DNA from: Thermoflexales bacterium
GTDB lineage: Bacteria > Chloroflexota > Anaerolineae > B4-G1 > SLSP01
Assembly: GCA_007130345.1 (NCBI GenBank)
Contig: SLSP01000436.1
Span: forward strand, 1 to 5,261
Length of the DNA stretch: 5,261 nucleotides
Direction of reading: 5' to 3'
The position numbers were made by a program, and so were the translations under genes. Shown piece by piece: positions 1 through 5,092 of this stretch. Under the pieces are notes generated by a model. The model made no database searches. It saw nothing but the letters and a program-made list of their open reading frames with translations, and was not told where the DNA came from. Numbering within the stretch: the stretch's first letter is position 1; each line of letters starts with the position of its first letter.

Positions 1-642
1 GGGCGGCACTCCGTCGAAGAGACCATCAACAGCATGGCGCAGATCAAGGAGCGCGTGGAGGGCATCGCCGAGAACATCATCGCCCTCTCGGAGCAGACGC
101 AGCAGATCGGCGAGATTACCGCCGCCGTCAACGACATCGCCTCGCAGTCTAACATGCTCGCGCTTAACGCATCCGTCGAGGCGGCCCGCGCCGGGGAACA
201 CGGCAAGGGCTTCGCCGTCGTCGCCGTGGAAGTCCGCAACCTGGCCGAGCAATCCAAGCAGGCCACCGCGCAAGTCCGCGCCATCCTCACCGACATCCAG
301 AACGCCATCAATGCCTCCGTGATGGTCACGGAAGAGGGCGCGAAGGTCGTCGACGAGGGCGTCGGACGCGCCGCCGAAGCCCGCGAGGCCATCGAGCAGC
401 TCTCGTCCGTCATCGCCGAATCGGCCCAGATCGCGGCCCAGGTGGTCGCTGGCGGGCAGCAGCAGGCGTCCGGCGTCGAGCAGATCGCGCTGGCGATGCA
501 GAACATCAACCAGGCGATGGTGCAGAGTATGGCGAGCACCCGCCAGGCGGAGAAATCGGCCAAAGACCTCAACGCCCTGGCCGTCACCCTCACCGAAACC
601 GTCAAGACCTACAAGGTCAACGGCGGCAACGGGCAGCATTAG
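1..642 (+). CDS. Methyl-accepting chemotaxis protein, C-terminal signalling domain (5'-truncated)
   Basis: This is the cytoplasmic signalling part of a chemoreceptor; such receptors form helical hairpins whose tip binds CheW and CheA. The frame is open from base 1, so the start, any sensor domain and any membrane segments lie upstream; 213 residues are visible, ending at TAG 640-642. The hairpin tip is clear at about residues 46-85 of the visible part (IASQSNMLALNASVEAARAG, then GFAVVAVEVRNLAEQS), matching the highly conserved MCP tip, including the E-A-A-R-A-G-E turn. Both flanks are long Ala/Gln/Glu-rich heptad helices, as in the descending and ascending coiled-coil arms. A Gln-rich stretch near residues 153-161 (GGQQQASGVEQ) lies where C-terminal methylation sites are found, so it may be deamidated or demethylated by the CheB encoded downstream. 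No CheR-tethering NWETF-type pentapeptide is present at the C-terminus (NGGNGQH). The family call is very sure; ligand and topology are unknown. Confidence 0.96.
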   Translation, partial: GRHSVEETINSMAQIKERVEGIAENIIALSEQTQQIGEITAAVNDIASQSNMLALNASVEAARAGEHGKGFAVVAVEVRNLAEQSKQATAQVRAILTDIQNAINASVMVTEEGAKVVDEGVGRAAEAREAIEQLSSVIAESAQIAAQVVAGGQQQASGVEQIALAMQNINQAMVQSMASTRQAEKSAKDLNALAVTLTETVKTYKVNGGNGQH

Positions 643-648
643 GCGTAG

Positions 649-684
649 ATTGCGTGGTGCGTAGTGCGTATTGGTTACGTTGCG
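649..684 (+). repeat. Left heptamer repeat tract (TGCGT units)
   Basis: Successive 7-bp units ATTGCGT (649-655), GGTGCGT (656-662) and AGTGCGT (663-669) are followed, after a 4-bp slip, by the divergent GTTACGT (674-680) and TTGCG. GCGT recurs at exact 7-bp steps (652, 659, 666). The tract begins six bases after the MCP stop codon and is the inverted counterpart of the tract at 784-832. Confidence 0.7.
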
Positions 685-716
685 AAGTCTTCGCCGCGCA
701 CCACGCTTGGCTCCGA

Positions 717-734
717 GGGGATTGTCAAATCCCC
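717..734. repeat. Hairpin 1, perfect 7-bp stem with 4-nt loop
   Basis: GGGGATT (717-723) pairs perfectly with AATCCCC (728-734) around the loop GTCA. There is no following T-run, so it does not look like a standard intrinsic terminator on the + strand. Its reverse complement shares the core GGATTTGRCAATCC with hairpin 2, which makes the two hairpins inverted, diverged copies of one unit. Confidence 0.7.
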
Positions 735-742
735 GTTTAGCC

Positions 743-760
743 CCGGATTTGGCAATCCGG
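743..760. repeat. Hairpin 2, perfect 7-bp stem with 4-nt loop
   Basis: CCGGATT (743-749) pairs perfectly with AATCCGG (754-760) around the loop TGGC. It has the same stem and loop sizes as hairpin 1, eight bases away and in inverted orientation. The outer stem pairs differ in a compensated way (GG/CC in hairpin 1, CC/GG here), so pairing is kept although the sequence changed. Confidence 0.7.
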
Positions 761-783
761 CGCGAGCCTGGCACGACATAATG

Positions 784-832
784 ACGTTTGACGCAACACG
801 CAACACGCAATACGCAACACGTATCACGTACC
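784..832 (+). repeat. Right heptamer repeat tract (ACGCAAC units)
   Basis: Seven contiguous 7-bp units are in exact register: ACGTTTG (784), ACGCAAC (791), ACGCAAC (798), ACGCAAT (805), ACGCAAC (812), ACGTATC (819) and ACGTACC (826). Every unit begins with ACG. Divergence is greatest at the two ends and least in the middle, a common pattern for tandem arrays. The tract ends 16 bases before the cheA start codon, so it lies in or next to the cheA leader. Confidence 0.85.
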
Positions 833-838
833 AAAACC

Positions 839-848
839 GGGGGGAACC
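839..848 (+). promoter_or_regulatory. Ribosome binding site of cheA
   Basis: The purine run GGGGGGAACC sits directly before ATG 849 and supports that start. Exactly the same ten bases precede the RsbT-like gene (4694-4703). It is G-rich rather than a textbook AGGAGG. Confidence 0.6.
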
Positions 849-3110
849 ATGTCCATCAGCGCCAGTGTTCGGGAACGCTTGCTTAACAGCTTTCGGGCCG
901 AACTGAAAGACCACATCCAGACGATGACCGATGGCCTGCTCGCTCTGGAGCAGCAGACCGTCGCCGGGGACGCGCGCCAGGAGACCCTGGATCAAGTGTT
1001 CCGGGCGGCGCACAGCCTCAAGGGCGCGGCCCGCGCCATCGGTGTGACGATGGTGGAGCAGTTGGCCCACGCCCTGGAAGACATCCTGGACGCGCTGCGC
1101 CGCGCCGCCATCGAACCGAGCGCAGACCTCTACACCATCTGCTACCAGGCCCTCGACGCCATCCAGGAAGTCCACGCGGCCTATGAAGGCGGCGCGGTCA
1201 CGCCCCCGGTCGCGGCGATGCAGGCGCTGGTCGCGCTGCAAGCGTTCCAGTCGGAGCGCGCCCAGCCGCCGATGGCCGCGCCGGAACCGCCACCCGATCC
1301 GGTCGGGGAAGCCTTGCCGCATCCGCAGCCGGTGCCTCATCCCAACGGCGACGAAACCATCCGCGTCAAGGTCAGCAAGCTGGACGCGCTGATGGCCCAA
1401 CTCAGCGAGCTGATGGTCACGAAAATCCGGGCAGAGCAGCGCCTCACGCAGCTCCGCCAGATGGAGGAGGCCATCACCCTCTGGCAGAAGGAATGGCTCG
1501 GCGTGCGCGGTGTCTACAGCCGGATGATGCGGCAGAGTGGGGGCGAGGCCGGGCAGGATATGGCCCGCCTGCTCAACTTCTTGGGCGGCAGTCAAGAACA
1601 ACTGCGCGAGATGCACACCCGCGTCAGCACGCTCTCCCGCGAGTACGCCAGCGACACGCTCCAGATGGCCCTGGTCATCGACGAGCTAGAGGAGGAGGTC
1701 AAGCGCGTGCGGATGCTGCCCCTCTCCACCATCACCGGTTCCTTTGGGCGGATGGTGCGCGATCTGGCCCACGACGCGGGGAAGCAGGTCGTCCTCCGCA
1801 TCGAGGGCGGTGAGACGGAGCTAGATAAGCGCGTGCTGGAGCAGATCAAAGACCCGCTCATCCACCTGCTGCGCAACGCCGTGGATCACGGCATCGAGTT
1901 GCCGGAGACGCGCCGCGCCGCCGGGAAACCCGTCCACGGAACCCTCACCTTGCGCGCCGAGCAGGTGGGCAATGACATTATGCTGGCCGTCGAAGATGAC
2001 GGCGGCGGCCTCGACCTGGAAGCGGTGCGCGTCACCGTCGCCCGCCACGATCCCGCCGGCGCGCAGGCGATGAACGAGGCAGAGTTGAAGGCCGCCATCT
2101 TCAACGTGGGCATCTCCACCAGCGAGACCATCACCGACATCTCCGGGCGCGGCGTGGGCCTGGATGTGGTGCGGCGCAACGTCGAGGCGCTCCACGGGCG
2201 CATTGGCGTACACTTCGCGCCGGGCGCGGGATCGGCCTTCACCCTCACCCTCCCCCTCACCCTGAGCAGCTCGCGGGGCCTGCTGGTGCAGGTGGCCGAC
2301 GACCGCTTCGCCATCCCCCTCACCAACATCGAACGCATCCACAGCGTGACCCGCGACGAGGTCACGTCCCTCGGCGGCTTCGATGCCGTCCGCTACGGCG
2401 ACCACGTTATCCCGCTGGTACACCTGGCCGACGTGCTCGATTTGCCGCGCAACGGCAATGTGTACGCCGCCCACCTGCCCTTCGTGGTGCTGGCTTCCGC
2501 CGAGCGCCGGGTGGCCTTCGTCGTCGATCAACTGGCGGTGGAGCAGGAGATCGTGATGAAGGGCCTGGGGAAGCAGCTTCAGCGTGTGGGCGGGATCGCC
2601 GGGGCCACGGTCTTGGGCAGCGGCGAGATCGTGCTCATCCTCAACGTGGGCGACGTGGTGAAGATGGCCTTGCGCGGCCAGCATCAGGTCTTCACCCACG
2701 AGGCCGGCCCGCATCCAGAGGAGAGCGACCCGCAGCGGCAGATCAGCGACCACATCCTCATCGTCGATGACTCCATCACCACGCGCACGCTGGAGAAGAA
2801 TATCCTGGAAGCCGCCGGCTACCACGTGCGGCTGGCGACGGACGGCCAGGAGGCGTGGGACGCCATCGCCGCCGGCGACCTCCCCGACCTGGTGGTCTCC
2901 GACGTGTCGATGCCCCGGCTGGACGGCATCGGGCTGACGCAGCGCATCAAGGGCGACACCCGCACCGCCGACGTCCCCGTCATCCTGGTCACGTCCCTGG
3001 ACTCGCCCCAGGACAAAGCGCGCGGCGTCGAGGCCGGCGCAGATGCCTACATCACCAAAGGCACGTTCGACCAGAGCAACTTGCTGGAAACCATCGAGCA
3101 GTTGATTTGA
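849..3110 (+). CDS. cheA: Hybrid chemotaxis histidine kinase CheA with C-terminal receiver domain
   Basis: CheA autophosphorylates on its HPt histidine under receptor/CheW control and passes phosphate to receiver aspartates. Domains over 753 residues: P1 HPt about 8-115, with the phospho-acceptor His55 in FRAAHSLKGAARAIG; a Pro-rich linker about 136-167 with no recognisable P2; P3 dimerisation about 170-290; P4 ATPase about 291-468, with N-box HLLRNAVDHGIE (Asn343), G1 DDGGG (384-387 glycines), F-box Phe418 and G2 GRGVGLD (433-439); P5 CheW-like about 470-610; and a receiver 634-753 with Asp640/641, phospho-acceptor Asp685 in SDVSMP, Thr715 and Lys737. All catalytic motifs are intact. P3 is about 50 residues longer than in E. 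coli CheA. This layout (HPt, no P2, fused receiver) resembles FrzE-, PilL- and PixL-type kinases. The start ATG is supported by a GGGGGGAACC purine run immediately upstream. A 34-bp gap separates it from the CheY-like gene. Confidence 0.97.
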   Translation: MSISASVRERLLNSFRAELKDHIQTMTDGLLALEQQTVAGDARQETLDQVFRAAHSLKGAARAIGVTMVEQLAHALEDILDALRRAAIEPSADLYTICYQALDAIQEVHAAYEGGAVTPPVAAMQALVALQAFQSERAQPPMAAPEPPPDPVGEALPHPQPVPHPNGDETIRVKVSKLDALMAQLSELMVTKIRAEQRLTQLRQMEEAITLWQKEWLGVRGVYSRMMRQSGGEAGQDMARLLNFLGGSQEQLREMHTRVSTLSREYASDTLQMALVIDELEEEVKRVRMLPLSTITGSFGRMVRDLAHDAGKQVVLRIEGGETELDKRVLEQIKDPLIHLLRNAVDHGIELPETRRAAGKPVHGTLTLRAEQVGNDIMLAVEDDGGGLDLEAVRVTVARHDPAGAQAMNEAELKAAIFNVGISTSETITDISGRGVGLDVVRRNVEALHGRIGVHFAPGAGSAFTLTLPLTLSSSRGLLVQVADDRFAIPLTNIERIHSVTRDEVTSLGGFDAVRYGDHVIPLVHLADVLDLPRNGNVYAAHLPFVVLASAERRVAFVVDQLAVEQEIVMKGLGKQLQRVGGIAGATVLGSGEIVLILNVGDVVKMALRGQHQVFTHEAGPHPEESDPQRQISDHILIVDDSITTRTLEKNILEAAGYHVRLATDGQEAWDAIAAGDLPDLVVSDVSMPRLDGIGLTQRIKGDTRTADVPVILVTSLDSPQDKARGVEAGADAYITKGTFDQSNLLETIEQLI

Positions 3111-3111
3111 G

Positions 3112-3124
3112 TGGCAATTTGCCA
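3112..3124. repeat. Short perfect palindrome TGGCAA-T-TTGCCA
   Basis: A 6-bp inverted repeat with a one-base centre starts two bases after the cheA stop codon, in the 34-bp gap before the CheY-like gene. The loop is too small for an RNA hairpin without opening inner pairs, so if functional it is more likely a dimeric protein site. It may also be chance. It shares TGGCAAT with hairpin 2 of the upstream spacer. Confidence 0.35.
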
Positions 3125-3134
3125 TTTGATCTTC

Positions 3135-3139
3135 GAGGG
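3135..3139 (+). promoter_or_regulatory. Ribosome binding site of the CheY-like gene
   Basis: GAGGG lies five bases before ATG 3145, a reasonable Shine-Dalgarno match that supports this start codon. Confidence 0.55.
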
Positions 3140-3144
3140 CCAAG

Positions 3145-3537
3145 ATGAATCCAAGAAAACGTATTCTCATAGTAGAAGATAGCCCGGTGCAAGCGTTAGT
3201 GCTCAAGGAAACCTTGTTGGAGTATCCCCTGGAAGTCCAATGGGCACCGGATGGGCGGATTGGGCTGGCGCTGGCGAAGTACCAGTTGCCGCATCTGATC
3301 ATCATGGACGTCGAGATGCCGGAGTTGAACGGGTTGGAAACCTGCCGTCGCCTGAAGGCGAACGAAGAGACCCGCGACATCCCCGTCATCCTGCTGACCG
3401 TGCGCACGGAGACCGACTTCGTGGCCGAGGGGCTGGACGCGGGCGCGGTGGACTACATCCCCAAAGACGCCTTCTCCACTCAGGTGTTGCTGGAAACGAT
3501 GCAGCAGTTACGCATCCTGGAACCGGCAGGCACGTGA
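3145..3537 (+). CDS. Single-domain CheY-like response regulator
   Basis: This stand-alone receiver protein (130 residues, the usual CheY size) should be phosphorylated by the CheA encoded just upstream and carry the signal to an output machine or act as a phosphate sink. All receiver residues are present: acidic pair Glu11/Asp12 in IVEDSP, phospho-acceptor Asp55 in IIMDVEMPELNG, Thr85 in ILLTV, and Lys107 in DYIPKD. No DNA-binding or other output domain follows. The C-terminal helix (F-x4-LLET-x2-QL) closely resembles the end of the CheA receiver, and the N-terminal EDSPxQAL matches the receiver starting at 5093, so the three are probably related by duplication. The first 12 codons are markedly AT-rich (11 of 36 bases G/C) with codons such as ATA, AGA and GTA, unlike the rest of the operon. 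The stop is followed after one base by cheB. Confidence 0.95.
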   Translation: MNPRKRILIVEDSPVQALVLKETLLEYPLEVQWAPDGRIGLALAKYQLPHLIIMDVEMPELNGLETCRRLKANEETRDIPVILLTVRTETDFVAEGLDAGAVDYIPKDAFSTQVLLETMQQLRILEPAGT

Positions 3538-3538
3538 T

Positions 3539-4708
3539 ATGACACCCAAACACGGGAACATCCGCGTCATCGTCGTCGATGATTCGCCCACCGCCAGGGA
3601 ACTGCTGGTGGCAATCTTGCAAATCGCCGAGGGCATCCACGTGATCGGGACGGGCAGCACGGGCCAGGACGCTCTGCGCCTGGTGCGCCGGATGCGTCCC
3701 GACGTGCTGCTGATGGACATCAACATGCCGCTGATGGACGGGCTGGAAGCGACCGAAGAGATTATGGCCGAGGTGCCCACGCCCATCGTGCTGGTCACGG
3801 GAACCTATATGCGCGACGACCTCGACCTCAGCTTTAAGGCCATCAGCCTGGGCGCGCTCACGGTGATGGCGAAGCCCGGCCTGGCCGCGCCCGAAGCCTG
3901 CGAAGCCCTGGTGGATACCGTGCGCAGTATGGCGAACGTGCCCGTGGTGCGGCGGTGGAGCAAGAAGAAGGCCGCCGCGTCCCCATCGCCGCCGCCAGTC
4001 GCGCCAGCGTCCGCGCCCGCGAGCCAGGTCATCCCGCCGCCTCCGCTCCGGCGCGAGGAATTGCAGCGCCCCTACCAGATCGTGGGCATCGCTTCATCGA
4101 CTGGCGGGCCGGGCGCGCTGGCGACCATCCTGCGGCAACTCAACGCCGATTTCCCGCTGCCCCTCCTGATTGTGCAACACGTCACGCCGGGCTTCGCGGC
4201 GGGGCTGGCGGAGTGGCTCAACGGCGAGACCGCGCTCCGCGTCACGCTGGCGGAGCACGGCGCGAAACCGCAGCCAGGCGTCGTCCTCATCGCGCCGGAC
4301 GGTTATCACATGCAGATGAACTATCGCGGCTATATCGAATTGACCAAAGAACCGGCCTACAACGGCCTGCGCCCCTCCGCCAACTACATGTTCCACGCGC
4401 TGGCGCGCATCTACGGGCCGCGCGCGGTGGGCGTCATCCTCACGGGGATGGGCGACGACGGCGCGGACGGCATCAAGGCGCTGCACGACGCCGGAGGGCT
4501 GACCCTGGCGCAGGACGAACAGAGCTGCATCGTCTACGGGATGCCCCGCGAGGCCGTCATCCGCAACGGGGTCAGCGCCATCATGACACTCGACAGCATC
4601 GCGCAGGCACTCAATCAGTTGACCTCGGCCAGGGGCAGCCCATCCGCCGCGCGCGATGCCCACCATACAGTTGATGCCCAACCTCCAGGGAGAGGGGGGA
4701 ACCTATGA
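3539..4708 (+). CDS. cheB: CheB, chemoreceptor glutamate methylesterase/glutamine deamidase
   Basis: CheB hydrolyses receptor glutamyl methyl esters and deamidates receptor glutamines, giving adaptation; phosphorylation by CheA activates it. The 389 residues hold a receiver (about 8-130: Asp14/15, phospho-acceptor Asp60 in LLMDINMP, Thr87, Lys112 in MAKPG), a Lys/Pro/Ala-rich linker (about 140-172), and the esterase domain (about 178-365). The Ser-His-Asp triad is visible as Ser187 in ASSTGGP, His214 in VQHVTPGF and Asp307 in TGMGDDGADG; the family motif GMPREAV is at 334-340. The enzyme looks active, so the MCP at 1-642 is a plausible substrate. The C-terminal ~25 residues (Ser/Ala/His/Pro/Gly-rich) run past the family's usual end and have no recognisable fold. 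It starts one base after the CheY-like stop (TGATATG) with only a weak AGG at 3528-3530, and its stop overlaps the next start as ATGA. Both features suggest translational coupling. Confidence 0.97.
   Translation: MTPKHGNIRVIVVDDSPTARELLVAILQIAEGIHVIGTGSTGQDALRLVRRMRPDVLLMDINMPLMDGLEATEEIMAEVPTPIVLVTGTYMRDDLDLSFKAISLGALTVMAKPGLAAPEACEALVDTVRSMANVPVVRRWSKKKAAASPSPPPVAPASAPASQVIPPPPLRREELQRPYQIVGIASSTGGPGALATILRQLNADFPLPLLIVQHVTPGFAAGLAEWLNGETALRVTLAEHGAKPQPGVVLIAPDGYHMQMNYRGYIELTKEPAYNGLRPSANYMFHALARIYGPRAVGVILTGMGDDGADGIKALHDAGGLTLAQDEQSCIVYGMPREAVIRNGVSAIMTLDSIAQALNQLTSARGSPSAARDAHHTVDAQPPGRGGNL
4688..4703 (+). promoter_or_regulatory. Ribosome binding site of the RsbT-like gene inside the cheB 3' end
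   Basis: GGGAGAGGGGGGAACC is an unusually strong purine stretch one base before ATG 4705. Its last ten bases are identical to those before cheA. It selects ATG 4705 over the ATG six bases further on (4711), and suggests this gene is translated strongly in its own right as well as by coupling to cheB. Because it is also cheB coding sequence, it contributes to the Gly/Arg-rich C-terminus of CheB. Confidence 0.6.
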
Positions 4709-5091
4709 ACATGACCCAAACGATGAAAACCATCTTTGTGGATACCAATCTATCCATCATCTCGGCCCGCGCGGAGATCCGTAAGCTGGCGCGGGCGGCG
4801 GGATTGAACACCGCCGACCAGGCCCGCATCTCGCTGGCGACCTCCACGCTGGCCCACTTCCTCGACCTGGGAGGGCAGCACAACGGCGAAATCCACTTCG
4901 AGAGCTTCAACCACGATGTGCAGCCGGGCGTGCGCGTCATCTGCATGACTCAGGGACGCCAAGGCCCGGCGGAGCTTAGATCGGAGACTAGCGGCACCCT
5001 GAACAAGCTCCGGTGGATGGTGGATGAGTTGGACGTGCAGTATCTCCCCGAAAACGAAGTGCAAATCACCATGATCAAGTGGGCGGTGTGA
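4705..5091 (+). CDS. RsbT-like anti-sigma/GHKL-family protein with degenerate ATP site
   Basis: The 128 residues align with RsbT, the switch kinase of the stressosome, from memory of the B. subtilis sequence: SARAEIRKLARAAGL matches the first helix (RsbT AARQLGRNVAKELGF); TADQARISLATSTLA matches TVDQARITTAISELA; WMVDELDVQ matches RLMDEFSLE; and VQITMIKW matches the C-terminal EIQAIKW. The residues that bind ATP and magnesium in the family appear lost. The N-box Glu and Asn are Thr48 and Phe52, the G1 EDQGPGI is MTQGRQGP (Asp to Thr82), and the Gly-rich G2/lid segment is SGTLNKL with no GxG. I infer a pseudokinase that binds partners rather than phosphorylating them, or a kinase with a rebuilt site. 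Its ATGA overlap with cheB, and the receiver starting one base after its stop, place it in the chemosensory transcript. No RsbS, RsbR or RsbX is visible. Family placement is moderately sure; function is unknown. Confidence 0.75.
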   Translation: MNMTQTMKTIFVDTNLSIISARAEIRKLARAAGLNTADQARISLATSTLAHFLDLGGQHNGEIHFESFNHDVQPGVRVICMTQGRQGPAELRSETSGTLNKLRWMVDELDVQYLPENEVQITMIKWAV

Positions 5092-5092
5092 T

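Larger units (their letters stand above)
649..832. repeat. Large imperfect inverted repeat filling the MCP-cheA spacer
   Basis: The spacer is built symmetrically. A left tract of TGCGT-type heptamers (649-684) is mirrored by a right tract of ACGCAAC-type heptamers (784-832), which is the same motif on the other strand. Inside these, GGCTC followed by hairpin 1 on the left (709-734) mirrors hairpin 2 and GAGCC on the right (743-768). When the right half is reverse-complemented, both halves read GGCTC, a short GC-rich gap, then GGATTG[T/C]CAAATCC. The centre is about 735-742. No coding frame is credible here. It could be a non-autonomous mobile element (MITE/REP-like), a transcript-folding element between the receptor and kinase cistrons, or a genome-wide intergenic repeat family. 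No target-site duplication was identified. Confidence 0.7.

Noticed and set aside
211..246. Val in the MCP tip motif GFAVVAVEVRNLA where E. coli receptors have Gly
   Set aside because: This position varies among receptor families (Gly, Asp and others), and all other tip residues are conserved, so it is not evidence of altered function.
717..760. Tandem intrinsic terminator between the MCP gene and cheA
   Set aside because: Both stems are only 7 bp and neither is followed by a T-run. Their mutual inversion is better explained as part of the repeat.
749..782. Sigma-70-like promoter: TTGGCA at 749-754 and CATAAT at 777-782
   Set aside because: The spacing is 22 bp instead of about 17, and TTGGCA is part of the hairpin 2 loop and stem. 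CATAAT alone is too weak to call.
769..784. Sigma-54-like promoter: TGGCACG at 769-775 matches the -24 element
   Set aside because: The -12 element is missing. AATGA stands where TTGCA/T should be, so the required GC is absent.
649..832. CRISPR array
   Set aside because: The units are 7 bp, contiguous and without spacers, and occur in both orientations.
664..906. An 80-codon + strand frame across the repeat spacer into cheA
   Set aside because: It translates the heptamer repeats and hairpins, has no ribosome site, and overlaps the cheA HPt domain out of frame.
2241..2263. CCCTCACCCT-type tandem repeat in cheA
   Set aside because: It encodes the Thr-Leu-Thr-Leu-Pro-Leu-Thr-Leu strand joining P4 to P5, which is conserved in CheA; biased codons explain the DNA repeat.
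1821..3407. A 528-codon open frame on the minus strand opposite cheA, and several shorter antisense frames elsewhere
   Set aside because: They lie opposite well-supported genes in GC-rich DNA, where antisense frames are often open. Their translations are low-complexity (Val/Asp/Gly/His/Arg-rich) and show no domain I recognise.
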